The notes under the pieces were generated by a model, which saw nothing but the letters and a program-made list of their open reading frames with translations, had not been told where the DNA came from and did no database searches. The position numbers were made by a program, and so were the translations under genes. 64,000 nt of DNA from Atriophallophorus winterbourni (Eukaryota > Platyhelminthes > Trematoda > Plagiorchiida > Microphallidae): positions 1-64,000 of the forward strand of contig JACCGJ010001485.1 in assembly GCA_013407085.1 (NCBI GenBank). The letters run 5' to 3'. Within the stretch, counting starts at the first letter, position 1, and each line of letters starts with the position of its first letter. Shown here one piece after another: positions 1-64,000 of this stretch.

Positions 1-1435
1 CAGCAGTGACCTGCAAGCTCATAAATTGTTTAACTTTGAAAATTAGCTGGTTCAATGTTAAACACCCTGGAACTCTCGCCGATTTGGCATAGCACAATCG
101 CAAATAGAATGACGACGATAACAATATCCGTGAAAGAATTCTTGTTATGTTTGAACTAAATTTATATCCCGTGGTTATATTCGTATCAAAGATGATTTCA
201 CTGGATAGAGATACCATCAAATCGTAAAAGCAAATTTTACTCACATTTGAATTGTTTGTGTATGGTGTCAATGTGATAAATAATAATGTTAAATCTGTTT
301 AATTTTGTATTGAACAAACAATCGCTCCACGTAACTCGGTTCAACTGTTGCGGATAACCTCTCGCTGGGACTAACATTTCTAAGCGGATTAGCAGGGCAG
401 CTCAACTGCATTAGATGATATTGTAAATTGACCACAAGTGTTGCTTTTATATCACAAAACTCAGCTTCGCCAATCTATGTGGAAATCAGTCGGCACACCT
501 TATCAGACAGAAACTCGTCACGTATCTAAGGCGCACTATTCTCGATGACTTATAATGAACTCGTCATTTCAATACTATACTAACTAAGTCTGATAAGCTG
601 TTAATTTACGCGATTTTTCTTTGATTTCATGACGTTAATCTTAAATTGATATTTCCCTTTACCCTCTCATGTATCGTACTATTGTTCCACTACAATTTTC
701 CCCACGTTTCTTTCGCAAGACGTGATAATAAGACGTTATAATTAAATTTTTATCACTACAGTTCTATCTCCTTCGAACGCCTCAAAAAAAACACTTTCCT
801 GGTCACTGACACTTCACATTCCGTCAACAGCGAACTTTGTGAATTTCGATAGTCATCTACTACACGATCGAAGCACCAGATCGAAGATCCTTCATCCTAT
901 TCGCCTCCAGATATCTCTGCTGAAACGATGTCTCCGACGCATTTATTTCTTTGACATTTAGTATGTTCTGTTTTGTTCTTGTCCCCGTAATTGTCTACCT
1001 TTTTATTAAACCTGAACGAAAAGCTGATATTTCGCATATTTTCAAATATAGATTTTGCATCTCCTATCATTTTTGAACATCGAATCCATTCTCACGACTC
1101 TTATCCTAATCTTATCCATTCGGATGAGCAATTCGCATAGAGCATACGTAAAGCATAATGCTGATAAACACACGACAATGCGTTTTCGCTGATACCAGTC
1201 GATTTCAATCGATCCAATCGATCCTCGCCATTCACCATTTCGCCCATGCCAATTTTGACCTGATGCGAGGTTCGTGCACGCACACAACGTGGCGGTGCAC
1301 TTCAGGGCGTGCGTGTGTCGGGCCCGACACCCAACACACAACCACAACCATCGCTCGTTGGCCGGTATCCCGGTGACACGCGGTGGTATTCCACCTTTCC
1401 TGAATCGGATTCGACTGTGCATGATGTGCTATTTT
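1..1435. other. Upstream region, no gene seen
   Basis: This stretch is AT-rich to about 1160 and then richer in CpG and CA (1230-1400). Short overlapping frames exist on both strands but none has splice signals, family resemblance or consistent codon use. It probably holds distal promoter or intergenic sequence. Confidence 0.4.
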
Positions 1436-1709
1436 TTCCCCATTGGTCACTAGCGCATGCACAGCGGAAGACACACGCTTTAAATAGCACCTAGATGTCA
1501 TGGTACAATCAGACCACTCAGTTTTTTCAGCTCTTGGAATTTAAATTTCACGAAGTGTGGTTTCATTCGATAGCGTGACATCTAAGTGATTGGAACTTAG
1601 CATACTTCGTGTGTAGACTGAGTGCGGATTTTCAGCTTTCAGTCAATGGTCATAACGAGATCATTGACTTGTTGAAGCGTCGTGTTATTGAGTAAAAGTA
1701 TTGATCGAA
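1436..1709 (+). promoter_or_regulatory. Putative core promoter and 5' UTR
   Basis: An inverted CCAAT motif (ATTGG at 1442) and a TATA-like TTTAAATAG (1479-1487) lie about 225 bases before the start codon, with Inr-like TCAG sequences near 1510-1530. CTTTAAATAG is one base from a MEF2 site (CTA followed by four A/T and TAG), which would suit a muscle gene. TTTTCAG at about 1630 could instead be a trans-splice acceptor, because flatworms add spliced leaders. No transcript data are available here. Confidence 0.35.
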
Positions 1710-63137
<61,428 letters not shown>

Positions 63138-63339
63138 GTGAGTTGCTCCAGTTGAGTTGGAAGAGAATATTTATACTAAACATTCTTATATTCTTACGCA
63201 CACAACGTAATTAGGGAGATGAAACTCTTCCTTGGCAGCTCGCCTCAAGTTGTGCAAGACATCGCTGCAAAAAATGAAACCAATCAATATCGGACACCAT
63301 AAATAAAATTAGTCACGTGATATTTGACAGTCTGATGAG

Positions 63340-64000
63340 ATTGATGATTAGACAATGCAAAATCCTTTGATCTAACGCAACTTCTCAGAGCGTTAGACGA
63401 CTGGAAGAAAGAGATGGATAGAGGTAACTGCATTCACGTTTGATATTTGGACATTTCAAAAGCTTTCGATAGAGTCAATCACCATCTGCTTCTAAAAAAA
63501 CGGATGCACTCAGGAATGTGTGATTCACTCTCGTCGTGGTTGTGGATCTCCAAGCAAGAGTTAAAGTAAATAGATGGCTAGCAAATAATATTAAAACCAC
63601 CAATGGAGTCGTCCTTCGATGATAAGTGCTAGGTTCGCTTCTTTTTCTCTTATTCTTAAACGATTTATTTCTACTCGTGCATCCAAAATAGTTCTGTTCA
63701 CGCATGATATGAAAATTTGGGCGCGAATCAGTTCTACTGCAGATTGTGAGAAACTTCTAAATGATTCGAACACAGCGTCAGCTTGGGTGGCTGTGATTGA
63801 TATAACATTTAACACTCGGGAATGCATGATGCTCAACCTTAACAAGAATGCTCACTGGTTATATCGATTGTGAATTGAAAAGTTGGCATGGAGCTCGGTG
63901 GAAAAATATATTGGAGTATGGGTTAGTGGAAATTTGAAGTGCGCGGGGTTCATTGACAGAATGCATATCGACAGGCTAGCAGATTGTTCAGTATCTTTCG
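63340..64000 (+). mobile_element. Decayed LINE reverse transcriptase, continues past window
   Basis: LRALDDWKKEMDRGNCIHV, a TGA, YLDISKAFDRVNHHLLLKK (motif A), then KIVLFTHDMKIWARISS where motif C should be FADD, and MMLNLNKNAHWLYRL. It follows exon 39 in the next intron. Confidence 0.85.

Noticed and set aside
1042..1501. Overlapping frames on both strands upstream of the gene
   Set aside because: Codon use is not consistent, no family resemblance is seen, and the CpG- and CA-rich composition explains the lack of stops.

Overview
This is a eukaryotic window, almost certainly from a flatworm and most likely a digenean trematode. That is an inference from AT-rich kilobase-scale introns with short GT-AG exons, decayed CR1/RTE-type LINEs and a Penelope-like element, and many small retroposons that carry hammerhead ribozymes like those known from schistosomes. 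I see no prokaryotic features.

One giant gene on the + strand fills the window. I could chain 39 coding exons from an ATG at 1710 to a donor after 63137. Every intron is GT-AG, every splice phase matches its neighbour, and the joined frame stays open for 3304 codons. The protein continues past the right edge. Residues 1-51 are an acidic leader and a conserved N-terminal block. Residues 52-1114 (exons 2-12) are spectrin-like helical repeats that read like vertebrate CCDC141 (CAMDI). Residues about 1177-1935 hold six Ig (I-set) domains. A Ser/Arg/Pro-rich linker and nine copies of a roughly 37-residue tandem repeat follow (about 2087-2427). At least eight more Ig domains follow from residue 2440, the first pair resembling titin Z1-Z2 or sallimus N-terminal Igs. 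In human the CCDC141 gene lies beside TTN, so one worm gene that runs CCDC141-like and then titin-like is the main discovery here.

Layout: 1-1709 promoter and 5' UTR; 1.7-25.3 kb CCDC141-like exons and Ig1; 25.3-42 kb Ig2-Ig6; 42.1-46.6 kb tandem-repeat exons; 48.7-63.1 kb Ig7-Ig14.

The introns are packed with repeats: a GATA microsatellite of about 0.9 kb, two CATA tracts, LINE fragments (4.3, 40.3, 49.3, 58.7, 61.6 and 63.4 kb), a Penelope-like remnant (21.7 kb), a Tigger/pogo-like element (31.4-32.3 kb), five copies of an unclassified repeat, two copies of a tRNA-headed SINE, and at least thirteen hammerhead ribozymes with intact catalytic cores plus about a dozen decayed ones. Many of these sit in 220-260 bp tandem or inverted units that look like animal retrozymes. 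Five lie in sense orientation in introns of the giant gene. Two assembly gaps (20 N and 1000 N) lie in introns 7 and 25.
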